Source: Azorinus chamasolen
Lineage: Eukaryota > Mollusca > Bivalvia > Cardiida > Solecurtidae
Length of the DNA: 64,000 nucleotides
Assembly: GCA_963576725.1 (NCBI GenBank)
Contig: OY755237.1
Location: 52,853,674 to 52,917,673, forward strand
Direction: 5' to 3'
A program made the position numbers and the translations under genes. Under the pieces are notes generated by a model, which was not told where the DNA came from, did no database searches, and saw only the letters and a list, made by a program, of their open reading frames with translations. Below, one piece after another: positions 11,816-22,867 of the stretch. The first letter of the stretch is position 1, and every line of letters begins with the position of its first letter.

Positions 11816-11868
11816 AATAAACTCCCTCTAAACCGGATGTTCAATTTAGTATGAATATCCGTCTTGGA

Positions 11869-11963
11869 GACAGGTGGCAGCTTAATGCAGCGTGAAAGTC
11901 ATGCTCCTCTAGTTAGAGGATCTTTTGCATGACTTTCATCCTGCGTTAAGCAGTCACCTGCCT
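11869..11963. repeat. T6/pogo-type core hairpin
   Basis: caggtggcagcttaatgcag pairs with ctgcgttaagcagtcacctg around the apex tcctctagttagagga. Outer ends not identified. Confidence 0.7.
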
Positions 11964-12550
11964 AGAGGGTTATTACTGTACATGCAATTAATATGCACGA
12001 TGTCATTATTTCTCTAACTTGCATATCCATGGAGTAAAGGATTAAAACGACCAGACTAGTACACAGATTGTATCAATTGAGATGCAGACTTATTCGGCGT
12101 TTCAGGCATTGCAAACTGTTATGTTGCAACTTATGTAATCATGCATTCACCTACAGTGTTGAAAAGTTCAATTTAATCATTAAATTAATTTTGCACGCTT
12201 CAGTAATTGTCGTCTGTAAAAATCACGTCCGTTGAAGTATTAACAACATTTTCTATTCTATTTCTCTTATTTCAAAAATGTAACCGGAATGTCACACTGT
12301 TTGTATGCTTATGGTACCCCAGGTTCATCTGGATCAATACTCTTTGCACGGGTTATCACGAATTCGTTCAGAGTTGGAACGAGTTAAATCTTAGATCACG
12401 TGCATTGATATTTGCACATACAAAAACCCCAAATAATAATATTGACAATAAAGCACTTCGCATGTTATTAAATCATTCGAACAAGTGATAACTTAACTAT
12501 CTGTGTAAGCAAGTTATCCTTTTCGTTTACTTTATTTACAGAGGAGAGGG
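11964..12550. other. Unassigned sequence
   Basis: Nothing recognisable. A 93-codon open frame (12207-12488) lacks any domain pattern or splice context. Confidence 0.45.
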
Positions 12551-12552
12551 TA

Positions 12553-12558
12553 TGTGTG

Positions 12559-12625
<67 letters not shown>

Positions 12626-12905
12626 GAGAGACAGGCATACAGACATGGGGGAGACAGACATGCAGACAGAGACAGACAGAGACTGAGAGAGACAGGCAGA
12701 CAGAGACAGACATAAAGACAGACAGGCAAACCCAGACAGACAGGCAAACCCAGACAGACATAGAATCAGGTTGGTGGGCGAGCGCACGGACGAACAGGCA
12801 GACAGGTGGACAGACAAACAGGCATACACAAATACATACACAACGCAAACACAATCAGACACACATACATGCACCACACACAGACAGACTCATATAGACA
12901 CACAT
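12553..12905. repeat. (GA)n microsatellite grading into CAGA/CACA-rich simple sequence
   Basis: An uninterrupted (ag)n run at 12561-12612, more ga repeats to 12631, then cagacagaca variants to about 12900. Frames open on both strands here are artefacts of simple sequence. Confidence 0.95.
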
Positions 12906-12984
12906 ACATACTCGCATTCACGCTCGCCGCAGTAGTGTTGTTTAACCGAAGACTGTTGTGTTTGTTCATACTTTTGTCAAACCC

Positions 12985-13100
12985 GTGACTGGGCGTTTTA
13001 CAACTTGGATCCTGATGAGATGCCGAGTATTATCTGGCTCCAAACTGTGCGATCAGATCCCTTCTAACTTTCTTCTCTCTCTCCCCCCCCCCCCCCCCTC
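12985..13100. repeat. T3 fragment followed by a C-run
   Basis: Contains ttggatcctgatgagatgcc (degenerate T3 core) with a weak partner ctggctccaaactgt. A C-homopolymer at 13083-13097 follows. Confidence 0.55.
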
Positions 13101-13339
13101 CTCCCATTCACCCTGAACCTGACACATATTCTCATCAACGTTATCACACGTAGATCTATTACGTTTAGTAACATCCTGTCATTGACACGAAACATGTAAA
13201 AACAAGACAGGAAAGTCCTCTTGTTATCTATTGCCTTCTTTGAACATTTATAATGTTAAAATATTTTGAAATTACATAATGTATATTAAGATTTAGCTTG
13301 CTGTCGACAGATGAGTGACTACGTATGTAAACAGTTGAG

Positions 13340-13442
13340 TGACTACGTATGTAAATAGTTTGGAGTCAACTGAGACGCGGAGTAACTCTACGTCTCATCA
13401 GGATCCAAACTGTTTGACACCCAGACTGCATTTCCGTAGACG
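13340..13442. repeat. T3 core hairpin
   Basis: gtttggagtcaactgagacg pairs loosely with cgtctcatcaggatccaaac around ggagtaactc. Outer TTAA ends are absent. Confidence 0.6.
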
Positions 13443-13507
13443 AACTGATTATAGCTTGAAATTTGAGATTGTAGTGGGTTAAAAAAAAGTGTGTAAAAAT
13501 AATTCGC

Positions 13508-14072
13508 TGTGCAGACAAAAGTAAATAATGCTGACTTTGGTCAGCAGACTAAAGTTAATAATGCTGACTTTGCTCAGCAGACTAAAGTTAATAATGCTGA
13601 CTTTGCTCAGCAGACAAAAGTAAATAATGCTGACTTTGGTCAGCAGACTAAAGCTAATAATGCTGGCTTAGCTGGACAGACTAAAGTTAATGATGCTGAC
13701 TTTGCTGAGCAGATTAAAGTTAACAATGATGACTTTGCTGAACGGACTAAAGTTAATAATGCTGACTCAGCTGGACAGGCTAAAGTTAATGTTGCTGACT
13801 TTGCTGAGCAGACTAAAGTTAATAATGCTGACTTAGCTGAGCAGATTAAAGTTAATAATGCTGACTTTGCTGAGCAGACTAAAGTTAATAATGCTGACTT
13901 TGCTGAGCAGATTAAAGTTAATAATGATGACTTTGCTCAGCAGACTAAAGTTAATAATGCTGACTTTGCTGAACGGACTAAAGTTAATAATGCTGACTTA
14001 GCTAGACAGACTAAAGTTAATGTTGCTGACTTTGCTGAGCAGACTAAAGTTAATAATGCTGACTGTGCTGCA
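13508..14072. repeat. 33-bp minisatellite, ~17 copies, open in one frame
   Basis: Unit cagactaaagttaataatgc + tgactttgctgag. Since 33 is a multiple of three, one plus-strand frame stays open for the whole array and would encode an 11-residue repeat of type QTKVNNADFAE. The frame has no ATG at its start (the first codon is GTG), no visible acceptor site, and runs out into a T2 element with a stop near 14189. Copies differ by substitutions only, so length is strictly kept. I call it non-coding by default; an exon of a repetitive protein cannot be excluded. Confidence 0.85.
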
Positions 14073-14078
14073 TTCTCA

Positions 14079-14316
14079 ACCCTTTACCTGATAGTGACGC
14101 AATTTTACACATGTGCAAACAAGAGTACACCAAGATCAGACACATCCTGTAGGGGATGTCTCATCCAGATCTGCTATGTTTGTTTGTGAAATGATAAATC
14201 TGATTATACAGTTTCTGCAATGTTTAAAAATCATTTGTTCTTGAACCACTATACAAACGCTGATAAAGTATGTGCATACAGTCAGTTATTCTTACATGAA
14301 TATTCATCAGGTTATG
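14079..14316. mobile_element. T2 TTAA-hairpin MITE, degenerate
   Basis: Starts aaccctttacctgatag, has the core gcaaacaagagtacacc / ccagatctgctatgtttg, then tctgattatacagtttctgc and tcttacatgaatattcat. It abuts the 33-bp array. Confidence 0.7.
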
Positions 14317-14689
14317 TGCAAGACTGCAATTTATAAACTAAATAGTAATCCAATACTAGACATAACAATTTGAATTATGGCGAGAGACTAGGTAATTCAA
14401 TGTCTTATCTGGACCATAACTGTTTACAAATATAGCAACATGTAAGGATAAACCACATTGTTGCTAAAACTTGAATATTTTCATTACTTCCTTATGAAGG
14501 TTTTTTATTCAAGATAACATAAAATATAAAAGTACGATGGTAATAAACCACGCCCAGTTGAATTTTAATGGTATACACAATATTTATATACTTTAACATT
14601 TACTGTCAGAAAATAAAGCCTGCCCAACTCTTGTGCAATTTTGACTATTTCCGATTCGATCAATTGTTTAAGACACTACATGCCGAGTG
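14317..14689. other. Unassigned AT-rich sequence
   Basis: No exon, tandem repeat or hairpin recognised. Confidence 0.45.
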
Positions 14690-14905
14690 ACAAACTGCTT
14701 GTAACCTGGTGAGACGCCGAGTAACTCGGCATCTCACGTGGGTACAATCGTTTACAAATGGGGATCAGGCTCCGAGGTTACAAAGCTTTTATCTTGCGTC
14801 TGAGATCATTCTCAAGCATCTGATCGGTCATATACTTGAGGATGATCTCAGACTCAGACCCTGAAGCTTTATAACTTTGGACCCAGGTCTCCCAGTTGTG
14901 TTAAC
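14690..14905. repeat. T3-like hairpin plus a second inverted repeat
   Basis: gtgagacgccgagtaactcggcatctcac is palindromic at 14709-14737. A separate inverted repeat, tgagatcattctcaag / cttgaggatgatctcag, spans 14801-14853, flanked by aaagctttt and gaagcttta. The phrase ctttataactttggacccag recurs near 39285. Confidence 0.65.
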
Positions 14906-15104
14906 CCATTTGTAGCCTACCTAGTGTCTTTTAAAGCTAAAAATGTAGACCCAGGTCCTAAAGCAGTCCTCTGATCAGGGTCTGCTCTATTTGCTGCACC
15001 ATTCGATGTCAATGGATAACACCGGCAAAGATCGTGTTGGCTGTACTCCCTAAGCATAGAAAAAGGATGTGTTCCAACATAAGATTTGGGCGGCTTTCCC
15101 CTTT

Positions 15105-15343
15105 ACTACATAAATACGCCTTTCTACGCCTGAGCAAACAGAGCAGACCCAGATCAGACGGATCCTGTAGGAGCCGTCTGATCAGGGTCTGCTCTGTTTG
15201 CTAATGGAATTTGATAGATCTGTTTCTTTAGTTTCTTAAATCACTATATACTCCACCTTCCATATTTCAGTATAACTGTTTTGCCCATGAATATTCAGTA
15301 GGTATTCAAATTTGGAATAAATATAGAACAGAGAAAGGGTTAA
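15105..15343. mobile_element. T1 TTAA-hairpin MITE, reverse orientation
   Basis: Near-perfect core gcaaacagagcagacccaga ... ggtctgctctgtttgc (about 15130-15202), T1 flank with ccttccatatttcag and atgaatattcagtaggtatt, ending gagaaagggttaa. The left edge is blurred. Confidence 0.8.
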
Positions 15344-15399
15344 ATAAAATTGAAAAAATAGGTAACTATATACAATAGAACCAGTCTTCAGGGGTCATT

Positions 15400-15482
15400 G
15401 AAAAAAAGGTCTAATTAGGGTCTGTAATAGGAGCTTTCTGCATTACATTTGATCTGCATTAAGCTACCACTAGCTTTTTAAG
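15400..15482. repeat. T6/pogo-type core, decayed
   Basis: aataggagctttctgcatta and ctgcattaagctaccac remain. The left arm is largely lost. Confidence 0.5.
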
Positions 15483-15535
15483 ACTCACGTATTCAATAAA
15501 TGAATTTTGATACAGTTATATTGTAGTTTAAATGG

Positions 15536-15785
15536 TTAACCCTTTCCATGTTCCATTTTTATTACAAATTTCAATACCTACTAAATATTCATGGACAAAA
15601 TAGTAATAATGAAATATGGAAGGTGGAATAGTGTAGCCGTTTAAGAAAGTAAGATACAGATCTATCAAATTCCATTAGCAAACAGAGCAGACCCTGATCA
15701 GACGGCTCCTATATAGAGCCGTCTGATCTGGGTCTACTCTGTTTGCAAATGCATGAAAATACGTTTATATGAGGTGAAGGGTTAA
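15536..15785. mobile_element. T1 TTAA-hairpin MITE, full length
   Basis: ttaaccctttcc to gaagggttaa. It holds the T1 box aatacctactaaatattcat and the core gcaaacagagcagaccctga with complement, apex gctcctatatagagc. It lies 0.2 kb from a T1 copy in the opposite orientation. Confidence 0.88.
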
Positions 15786-16205
15786 ACAAAGCCATTTATT
15801 ATTACAATTATTATTTTAGATGCGCGTGTCTGTGGGCAATAACCATTCATTTGTAAATTTGTGAAGTGCTTGTGGATTCACTCGGAGCGTAAACAGAATA
15901 TAAAAGGCAATCTATTTTTCACACGAAGGAGTGTGCCTGCAACAATTCTTTTATGAAATATGACATTTGGAAAATAATTTGGCAAACAATGTAGACCTTT
16001 ATGAGAACTCTTATCTTGGCTAACGCTATAAGCACACTTGGGTTAACGCTATAAGCACAGTGGGTTAATATTAGATAATATCGTGAGTTATTAAAAGGTT
16101 TCGTCACGGTTAGTAGAGATGTAGTGATGAACTCTTTCGCTGTCACGTATTGTCGTCTAAAAAAAGTGTCGTTTGCTATAATTTTCATTTATTAATATTC
16201 CTTCA
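15786..16205. other. Unassigned sequence
   Basis: A short direct repeat, gggttaacgctataagcaca (about 16020-16060), is the only structure seen. Confidence 0.4.
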
Positions 16206-16331
16206 TTGTCTTAAAAGGAATCCCTTAATCACGCCATCAAACAGTTTGGATCCTGATGAGATGCCGAGTTTCTCGGTGTCTATTTGGGTCAAAACTGTTT
16301 GCTTAGATAATCACATATTGTTAAAGAGCTA
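16206..16331. repeat. T3 core, degenerate
   Basis: aaacagtttggatcctgatg and gggtcaaaactgtttgc are the two arms. The apex gagatgccgagtttctcggtgtc is still palindromic. Confidence 0.65.
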
Positions 16332-16627
16332 AACGAGCGGAGGAAAAATAAACTGATTGAACTGCCGAAAGCCACAAGATGTAAACAAGATACAGCTCCA
16401 CAAAAATTCGTATGATTGAAAAGTTGTTTATTTAATGTAACGCCCTTGGAACAAAAAGGAAATACCAATGCGAAGCGATGCGAACTTTTTACACCATTAA
16501 GACGTCTTTTTACGTATTTGCAAACAGAGTAGACATAGACCAGTTTTTGTGGAATTATGTAGATCTGATTCTACAGGTTTTGAGATGGTAAAAAACTACA
16601 GGAGATATGGGAGTCTGCTATGTTTGA
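16332..16627. other. Mostly unassigned; one hairpin arm
   Basis: A lone arm, gcaaacagagtagacatag (16520-16538), derived from T1/T2 without its partner; otherwise nothing. Confidence 0.4.
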
Positions 16628-16858
16628 CTAACTCATTTGCTCCCAGTGGATTCTTCCATGTTTATATATTGGATTAGTCCATTTTTTTTTATCTAAGGGG
16701 TGCCTGTCCTATTTTTTTAATTTCGTTTTGTTTTATATTGAAATTCCTATGAGCAAACAGTGTAGACTCTGATTAGACGCCGCATTATGCGGCGTCTGGT
16801 CAGAGTCTACACTGTTTGCCTACGTCCCATATATGGGATCATGGGAGCAAATGGGTAA
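16628..16858. mobile_element. T7 hairpin element with catttgctcccag ends
   Basis: Left end ctaactcatttgctcccag, right end gggagcaaatgggtaa. The internal palindrome gcaaacagtgtagactctg ... cagagtctacactgtttgc has the apex gacgccgcattatgcggcgtc. The core belongs to the T1/T2/T5 lineage but the ends are different. Confidence 0.82.
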
Positions 16859-17238
16859 GAATACATATAGATTTGATTCTACAATTTCTGCCACGGACAG
16901 ACTCCCCGTAATCCACATTACATTATAAAAATGCAGCTACTAAATATTGATGCTGTCATTTTTAATAGATATAATGTACATCTTACACGACAAACTAAAA
17001 TAAAATAAGTGGCAAAACATATATGATAAATTGTCATGTAAAGTTACATAAATACTAACGATAATACAAGACAGGGAAAATCATCCCTTAATTACAACGT
17101 GGTCCGTAGTGTGTGTAGTATTCGTCAGGTAATACAATAGAAAGTATGTTTTATCATTGCAAAACCGGGTACCAACTGCAATGTATATGTATTCGCATCT
17201 GTTTTAGCACCTGGAAACGAATGCCACGGCAACAGAGA
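16859..17238. other. Unassigned AT-rich sequence
   Basis: No exon or clear repeat. Confidence 0.45.
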
Positions 17239-17377
17239 GTGTTAATTAGGGTATTTAGGGGCAGGTGGCTGCTTAAAGCAAGGTGAAAGAAAAACAGAAC
17301 CTTACCTTAAGCAGCCACCTGCCTTTAACACAAATACCTGATGTTATTTAATGGCCGTTATAGGGAGGATTTACTGT
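17239..17377. mobile_element. Pogo-like MITE, left end decayed
   Basis: Core ggcaggtggctgcttaaagc / ttaagcagccacctgcc, then tgatgttatttaatggccgt and the right end tagggaggatttactgta. This matches the right half of 44773-44979. Confidence 0.75.
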
Positions 17378-17437
17378 ATCACCAAACCAAGACCAGTACA
17401 TAATATCAAAATCACTTATTTCTCAGCCAAATCCTAT

Positions 17438-17942
17438 AGCCTGCTGTTACTCATGAGAGTATCATCTCTAAGGCTATTCTGAGGAGTAGCCTGTTGTTAC
17501 TCATTAGAGTATCATCTCAAAGGCTATGCTGAGGAGTAGCCTGTTGTTACTCATTAGAGTATCATCTCAAAGGCTATGCTGAGGAGTAGCCTGCTGTTAC
17601 TCATGAGAGTATCATCTCAAAGGCTATTCTGATGAGTAGCCTGTTGTTACTAATTAGAGTATCATCTCAAAGGCTATGCTGAGGAGTAGCCTGTTGTTAC
17701 TCATTAGAGTATCATCTCAAAGGCTATGCTGAGGAGTAGCCTGTTGTTACTCATTAGAGTATCATCTCTAAGTCTATGCTGATGAGTAGCCTGTTGTTAC
17801 TCATTAGAGTATCATCTCAAAGGCTATGCTGAGGAGTAGCCTGTTGTTACACATTAGAGTATCATCTCAAATGCTATGCTGAGGAGTAGCCTGTTGTTAC
17901 TCATTAGAGTATCATCTCTAAGGCTATGCTGATGAGTAGCAG
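17438..17942. repeat. 50-bp tandem repeat, about ten copies
   Basis: Unit: gaggagtagcctgttgttac, then tcattagagtatcatctcaa, then aggctatgct. Copies differ by a few substitutions and no indels. The unit contains imperfect inverted pieces (gtagcct / aggctat). Confidence 0.95.
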
Positions 17943-18000
17943 CAATACATGTATACGGTTTGGAAATATCAAAATATTAAGTACTTATATATATTTATAC

Positions 18001-18229
18001 TTAACCATATATCTGTTCTATATTTTGTCCAAATTTCAATACCTACTGAATATCCATGGACAAAATAGGTATAATGAAATATGTAAGGTAGACTATACAA
18101 ACAGATCTATCAGACTCCAATAGCAAACAGAGTAGACCCTGATCAGACGGCTCCTAGAGGAGCCGTCTGATCTGGGTCTTCTCTGTTTGCAAATGCGCGA
18201 AAACACGTTTATACGAGGGAAAGGGCTAA
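18001..18229. mobile_element. T1 TTAA-hairpin MITE
   Basis: Starts ttaaccatatatctgttc. Box aatacctactgaatatccat; strong core gcaaacagagtagaccctga ... ggtcttctctgtttgc with apex ggctcctagaggagcc; ends gaaagggctaa. It begins just after the 50-bp array. Confidence 0.82.
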
Positions 18230-19021
18230 CACACGTATCTACAGGTCCTGTAGAATATTCTACTCTGATAAACATTTTCTGCGGAGAAAGAAACACCCCT
18301 TTATAAATTTGTTAAATTTAAAATTGCTCTTGATTCAGAACGGAACGTTGCTAGACACAATTTTACAAATTTATTTACAGTCAGTATAAAGCTAACTAGA
18401 TGACAGTGCATATGAATAACTGTTAATCGACATTTGTGGGTACTTGTATAAAAACCTCTTTACATAAAAATACCTTAAACACATTTCTGACGCGTGACTT
18501 TTTCATAGCACTTGTACATGTAATGGATTGCTGAAAAATAAATCACAAAAAAATTATGTGTTCAATTTCTCGTTTTTGTAACTAACATTTAATTATGTTA
18601 TACTCAGAGTCCATCGGCAAAAAATGCTCGCGTCATTTCTCAGAGTGAACATGTCATTGCTCTTCGAAAAAAAAAATAGGAGCCCTATCATCAGGGTCTG
18701 CACTGTTTGACATGTTACAATTTTCTTAAGAACAAAACCCTAAATATTCACCACAAGCTTGACCTGTTTGAATTATGGAATTGTTCGTTTGGAAATTCAG
18801 TGTTGTAAGGATTAACATTACCCAGGAAGAGTCAAGGCAGCCATGGAAAGGAGTAAAAATGAAGCACATCAATGTTGCTTTTGTTAAGTTATAATTTTGT
18901 TGTTATCTCATTTTCAAATTTAGGTTAGATGGCGATATTTGATTATTGACACAGAGCACTTAACGATAAGTACAGTCGGGTCGCTCAACAGCGATCGCTT
19001 CATGTGTAAACATGGCCATCT
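18230..19021. other. Unassigned sequence
   Basis: Only a remnant right arm, atcagggtctgcactgtttg (18692-18711). No exon recognised. Confidence 0.45.
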
Positions 19022-19245
19022 TTAACCCTTTACCCGTATAGACGGCTTTCAGCACCTTTGCAAACAAAGTGGACCCAGATCAAACGGCTTCTGAAGCAGC
19101 CATCTGTGTAGGGTCTGCTCTGTTTGCTAATAAAGCAATGTATATCTGATTTTACAGCTGCTTGCAAAGCCAAAACTTCCAGTGTTTGTATGCCATTATA
19201 AAATTTCAGTCTTTATTTTTTTACATGAATATCCATAGAGTAAAA
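19022..19245. mobile_element. T2 TTAA-hairpin MITE
   Basis: tttaaccctttacccgtata start; core gcaaacaaagtggacccag / gggtctgctctgtttgc; flank phrases aaagccaaaacttcc, tatgccattataaaat and ttacatgaatatccatagag. The closing TTAA is lost where the next element begins. Confidence 0.75.
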
Positions 19246-19246
19246 C

Positions 19247-19560
19247 CCAGCCAGCACACCTATATCGGGCCGATGTCGGCCTATAAGCGTAATGACGGCA
19301 ACAAATCTCGACATCGGCATGACGACGGGCCGATATCATTCCCACGCTATAATATGAGCAAAATATGTTAAACTTAAAATTACCATGTACCCATATCAAA
19401 CCGACGAAGTACCGATAAAAAGTTTGACACTTGTATTAAAAAAATATGCCAGATAACATACGACGTCGGCCCGATGTTGTGCCGACCTAGTTTCTCTTAA
19501 GAAGACGTACGTCGGGCCGATGCTGGGCCGATGTCACGTTAAGACGACCAGGAACGGACT
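19247..19560. mobile_element. Element built of atcgggccgatgtcgg motifs
   Basis: Starts cccagccagcacacctatat and contains repeated gggccgatgtcggcc-like words on both strands (19263-19340, 19465-19545). Compare the right end cagcgtgctgcctggg of the element at 24955-25290: together they imply terminal repeats of type cccagg/ccagcac. Confidence 0.7.
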
Positions 19561-20297
19561 CAGCGTATAAAAGAAAATAACTTTATAAATTTACTGAACA
19601 GTATTAATTTCCATTAGAAAAATAAGTAGTTATTTTTTTATTTTGCTAGCCATTATCAGAATAATTTTTTAAAGCTTGGCAAAAAAATAAATAATATTCG
19701 CTGCGGTCTTTTGGAGTTCGTCTGCAAAAGAAGTTGGATTGAACAACTAAACACTGGGTATGTAGAAACTTTTCCTGTTTTTGTTTGGTAATAGATATAT
19801 TTAAGATATGATCAGATGCTATTTTTATTTAGAAAATGTATATAGAGTCTAATTTCAAAATATCTCATTTAAAAGACTTGGCTAAAGACCATAATATGCT
19901 TTCTTGAATATACTCTGTAACCGGTTTTCGCGAATTAGTGATATTTAACTTGACGTTGCCTTCTGTTTTCATGGATGAAATTTCTCTGGATTATTTTTTA
20001 AAATCAAGATTATGAATATCATAAATGACTAGATCTAGATATTTTATTGATTTGTGCTTCATAAGTTTAGAAAAAAGGTTTCAGGGCTTGGAAAATACTG
20101 TGTCTATGCAGACTATGTCTATGTCGTATAGCCTATACACCGGACCAAAACCAAATCGGACAGGGTCAAATCAGACCCCTATATATTGAAAAGAATGTCC
20201 CATATGATTTGTTATTGATATGACCTAGTGGCAGCTGACAAAATAAATAGATAGATCTACCTAAATTCGGACAAATAAGAATAGTGTCATGCATTGA
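19561..20297. other. Unassigned AT-rich sequence
   Basis: No splice-bounded open frame or repeat recognised. Confidence 0.45.
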
Positions 20298-20541
20298 TTA
20301 ATCCTTTCCCTCTTCATGCTTTATTCCAAATTCCAATACCTACTATATATTCATTTACATAATAGTTCAAATTTATATGAAATATGGAATGTAGAACATT
20401 GTAGCCCTTTAATTAGAAAGTAAAGAAACAAATCTAGCAAATTCCATTTGCAAACATAGCAGACCCTGATTGGACGGATCCTATAGGAGCCCTCTGATCT
20501 GGGACTACCCTGTTTGCAAAAGCGTGAAAACACGTTTATAA
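20298..20541. mobile_element. T1 TTAA-hairpin MITE, right end lost
   Basis: ttaatcctttccctcttcat start, box aatacctactatatattcat, core gcaaacatagcagaccctga / gggactaccctgtttgc. The final gaaagggttaa is not preserved. Confidence 0.75.
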
Positions 20542-20815
20542 TTTATGAACTTGGAAAGGTTGTTACAAAATATGTTAATGAAAAATTGATCTTCTTTTAC
20601 AGTAATCACTAATGGATTATATCTGTAAGTGTTTAGGCGGGACCCATGTAATTTGGGTAGTTGGGGTCTGTACGTGGCACAAATCTTGTAATGCGAACTA
20701 GATCTACTTATATATGTCTTTATACCAATTGACATCAAACTTTGCATTTGCATTTTATAATCAAGTATGTGTAGAATTGTTCCATTAATCTCAATATATT
20801 GTTGTTTTCTTTCAG

Positions 20816-21023
20816 GCAAATACATTTCCCATCTTCAGATGATGAAGATGCATCAACTACAATCTCTCTAAGTTACCTAAACCACCCAAACCAGTTTTTA
20901 CTTCAACCCAAGTGTTACCAGTGAGTAACACCGTGCAGCCGTCAATGAGCACACCAACACCAGATCCACTCTCACCAAGACATACCAGTACTCAGCCTTC
21001 GACACCAACGGAATTTATCCATG
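20816..21023 (+). pseudogene. Exon-like remnant, Ser/Pro-rich, possible upstream exon of the DUF4806-like gene
   Basis: Bounded by a good acceptor (gttttctttcag, ending 20815) and a donor (gtaaat at 21024). The first part reads QIHFPSSDDEDASTTISL. At a TCTCTCT run (20864-20871) the frame shifts and continues KLPKPPKPVFTSTQVLPV, then PTPDPLSPRHTSTQPSTPTE. A frameshift at a short CT repeat fits slippage in a decaying gene, or a sequencing error. Acidic/Pro-rich low-complexity segments of this kind often precede DUF4806 domains. Linking it to 22202-22439 is inference: the end phase of this exon does not match the start phase of that one directly. Confidence 0.5.
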
Positions 21024-21527
21024 GTAAATATATGACAAATCCAAATGTAATGTAATTAAGAGACTTTAGAAGAGAGTTTGGTACCGGTGAGGGTGGGGGG
21101 GGGGGGGGAGTGTGGGGTTAAAAAGTTGTGCATTATCAGGACGTCTTTATAATTGCAACCTTACCAAAATCCAGTTAAGAATAACATTATGATAATCCCA
21201 TCGAGTAGAAAATTGTACCTACTCTAGATCTAGGGCAACCATCGTCCGGCTGGGAATGGAATACTAAATTTAAGTAAAGGAATTCATTTATTTAAATGCC
21301 TTATTTGTCTTTATGTGTTTAATCAATTTCCAAGAAAAGCAACTTATATACACAAAACAATTTTAATGTGGTCCTTTGAAGAAGATTAGATTTAACAAAC
21401 GACATTCATACAGAAATAAGCGTCAAATTTCAACCAATCAGCATTGTTTGTGACACATGTACTATTACCGGTAATACCCCCTGAATCGAGGTTCTGGGCC
21501 AGATAGGTTTTGCCCTTAGTTTTGCCC
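21024..21527. other. Unassigned, with a G-run
   Basis: Would be intron of the remnant gene. Contains a G-run at 21094-21109; otherwise nothing. Confidence 0.4.
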
Positions 21528-21742
21528 TTAACCCTTTCGCTCCCAATGCCGGATCTGTGATTACCTATGCAAACAGTTTGGATCCAGATGAGACGCCGAG
21601 TAACTCGGTGTCTCATCAGGATCCAAACAGTTTGTTACTGTTACTATGGTTTTGAAACAAAAAATAAGAAAATCAAAAGAATGAAACTTTATAGCAGACG
21701 ACAAAATTAGCAGACGACAGGGTTTGGCAGCGAAAGGGTTAA
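21528..21742. mobile_element. T3 TTAA-hairpin MITE, full length
   Basis: ttaaccctttcgctccc to gcagcgaaagggttaa. Near-perfect core aaacagtttggatccagatg ... catcaggatccaaacagttt with apex gccgagtaactcggt. The flank has tagcagacgacaaaattagc. This is the best reference copy of T3 in the window. Confidence 0.9.
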
Positions 21743-21873
21743 TGTATGTTTGTCTGTCCATCTTTTGCTATCTGTCTGTGGCTGTGCTGCTATCCAGGGG
21801 CATATATGAATCACAAACATATTTGCTTGAGGTGAAACAGAAGGCGGTATGAAGCTGCTATATACATGTATTT

Positions 21874-22125
21874 TTAACCCTTCATAAATATTCATGATAG
21901 AAATGATGATGGTATTAGTATTAATTAGGCTAATTATTAAAATGGCATACAAACACATGAAATTTTCACCAAAGTACAAACTGTAGAATCAGATCTATAT
22001 TAATATATCATATTCAAACAGAGTAGAGCCTGATCAGACGGGTCGGTTCCTATAGGAGCCGTCTGATCTCGGTCTGCTCTGTTTGGAAAGGCTTAGAAAG
22101 GAATATCTATGGAGTTATTGGTTAA
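21874..22125. mobile_element. T2 TTAA-hairpin MITE, reverse orientation
   Basis: ttaacccttcataaatattc to ggttaa. Flank aaactgtagaatcagatcta, core aaacagagtagagcctgatc / gatctcggtctgctctgttt with an extra gggtcggttcc at the apex. It lies in the presumed intron of the DUF4806-like remnant. Confidence 0.85.
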
Positions 22126-22201
22126 ATAACTGCATACTTATGGAAAAGTATTGGTTCAAGTACATTGAGATAATGTACATGTATTTTGTTTTGATTTTTA
22201 G

Positions 22202-22439
22202 CCAGGGACATATAAGGCTGATCACAGTTCTTGAGAAAATCAGGGGGACACAGGTGAAACAACAGGGCAAGCTTGTTTATAAGGAGTTGCAGGGAATGTC
22301 AAACTGCCTGCATGTATGACCAGAAATGTCCAAGGGAAGTTTGCCTGAGGAAGTATCCAGTTTGCTTCCACTGAACAGCCATGAGGATCTCAAAACCCTA
22401 GAAAACCTTTTAGCTGATAAGCAGATGTTTTCTTCTCTA
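22202..22439 (+). pseudogene. DUF4806-like domain exon with an in-frame stop
   Basis: Preceded by ttttgatttttag and followed by gtaagaat, so splice-bounded. The frame reads VLEKIRGTQVKQQGKLVYKE, meets TGA at 22317-22319, and continues in the same frame through PEMSKGSLPEEVS and LPLNSHEDLKTLENLLADKQ to MFSSL at the donor. The Leu-Pro-Leu...DL..LE..L pattern is that of the N-terminal half of DUF4806, a domain of unknown function common in arthropods and bivalves. The stop, and no recognisable downstream exon, suggest a pseudogene or a decaying duplicate. Domain call from memory. Confidence 0.6.
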
Positions 22440-22867
22440 GTAAGAATAATTAATTATATCAATACCCCAACAATCTTTGTAAGATTTCCAAAGCAAAAAC
22501 AGTATTCTGAGTAGAACAGAAAGGGTCAGGTAGAAACTAGCAAGTATCTGTGTACAAAATTACTACCCAATATGCAAACAATGCACTGAAAAGTATAGTC
22601 AATTCGTGTAAAAAAGGTGAAACAAAAACTCGTCAAGTCAAACCTCATTGCAATACATGGATTTGTTCCCTTTAAATATGACTATTCATTTCCCCGAGAT
22701 AAATCTCGGGATGAATATTTCAGCCTGTCGCTATATATATAGATAACGGGCAATATTCAACGGTGACAAAGATCTAGATATAAGTTGTTTGATTTTGCTC
22801 GTGTTTTGGATTTTGAAGGATTAATGAAACAGAAAAGATGTAGATTTTTCTCATACTTTGCCTTGTC
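22440..22867. other. Unassigned sequence
   Basis: A small palindrome, ccccgagataaatctcggg (22693-22711), is the only structure. No continuation of the DUF4806 domain found. Confidence 0.4.

Noticed and set aside
12468..12897. Leu/Ser- and Arg/Glu-rich open frames on both strands
   Set aside because: Simple (GA)n and CAGA sequence. The same applies to 25525-25803, 33383-33685, 49995-50526 and 52225-52534.
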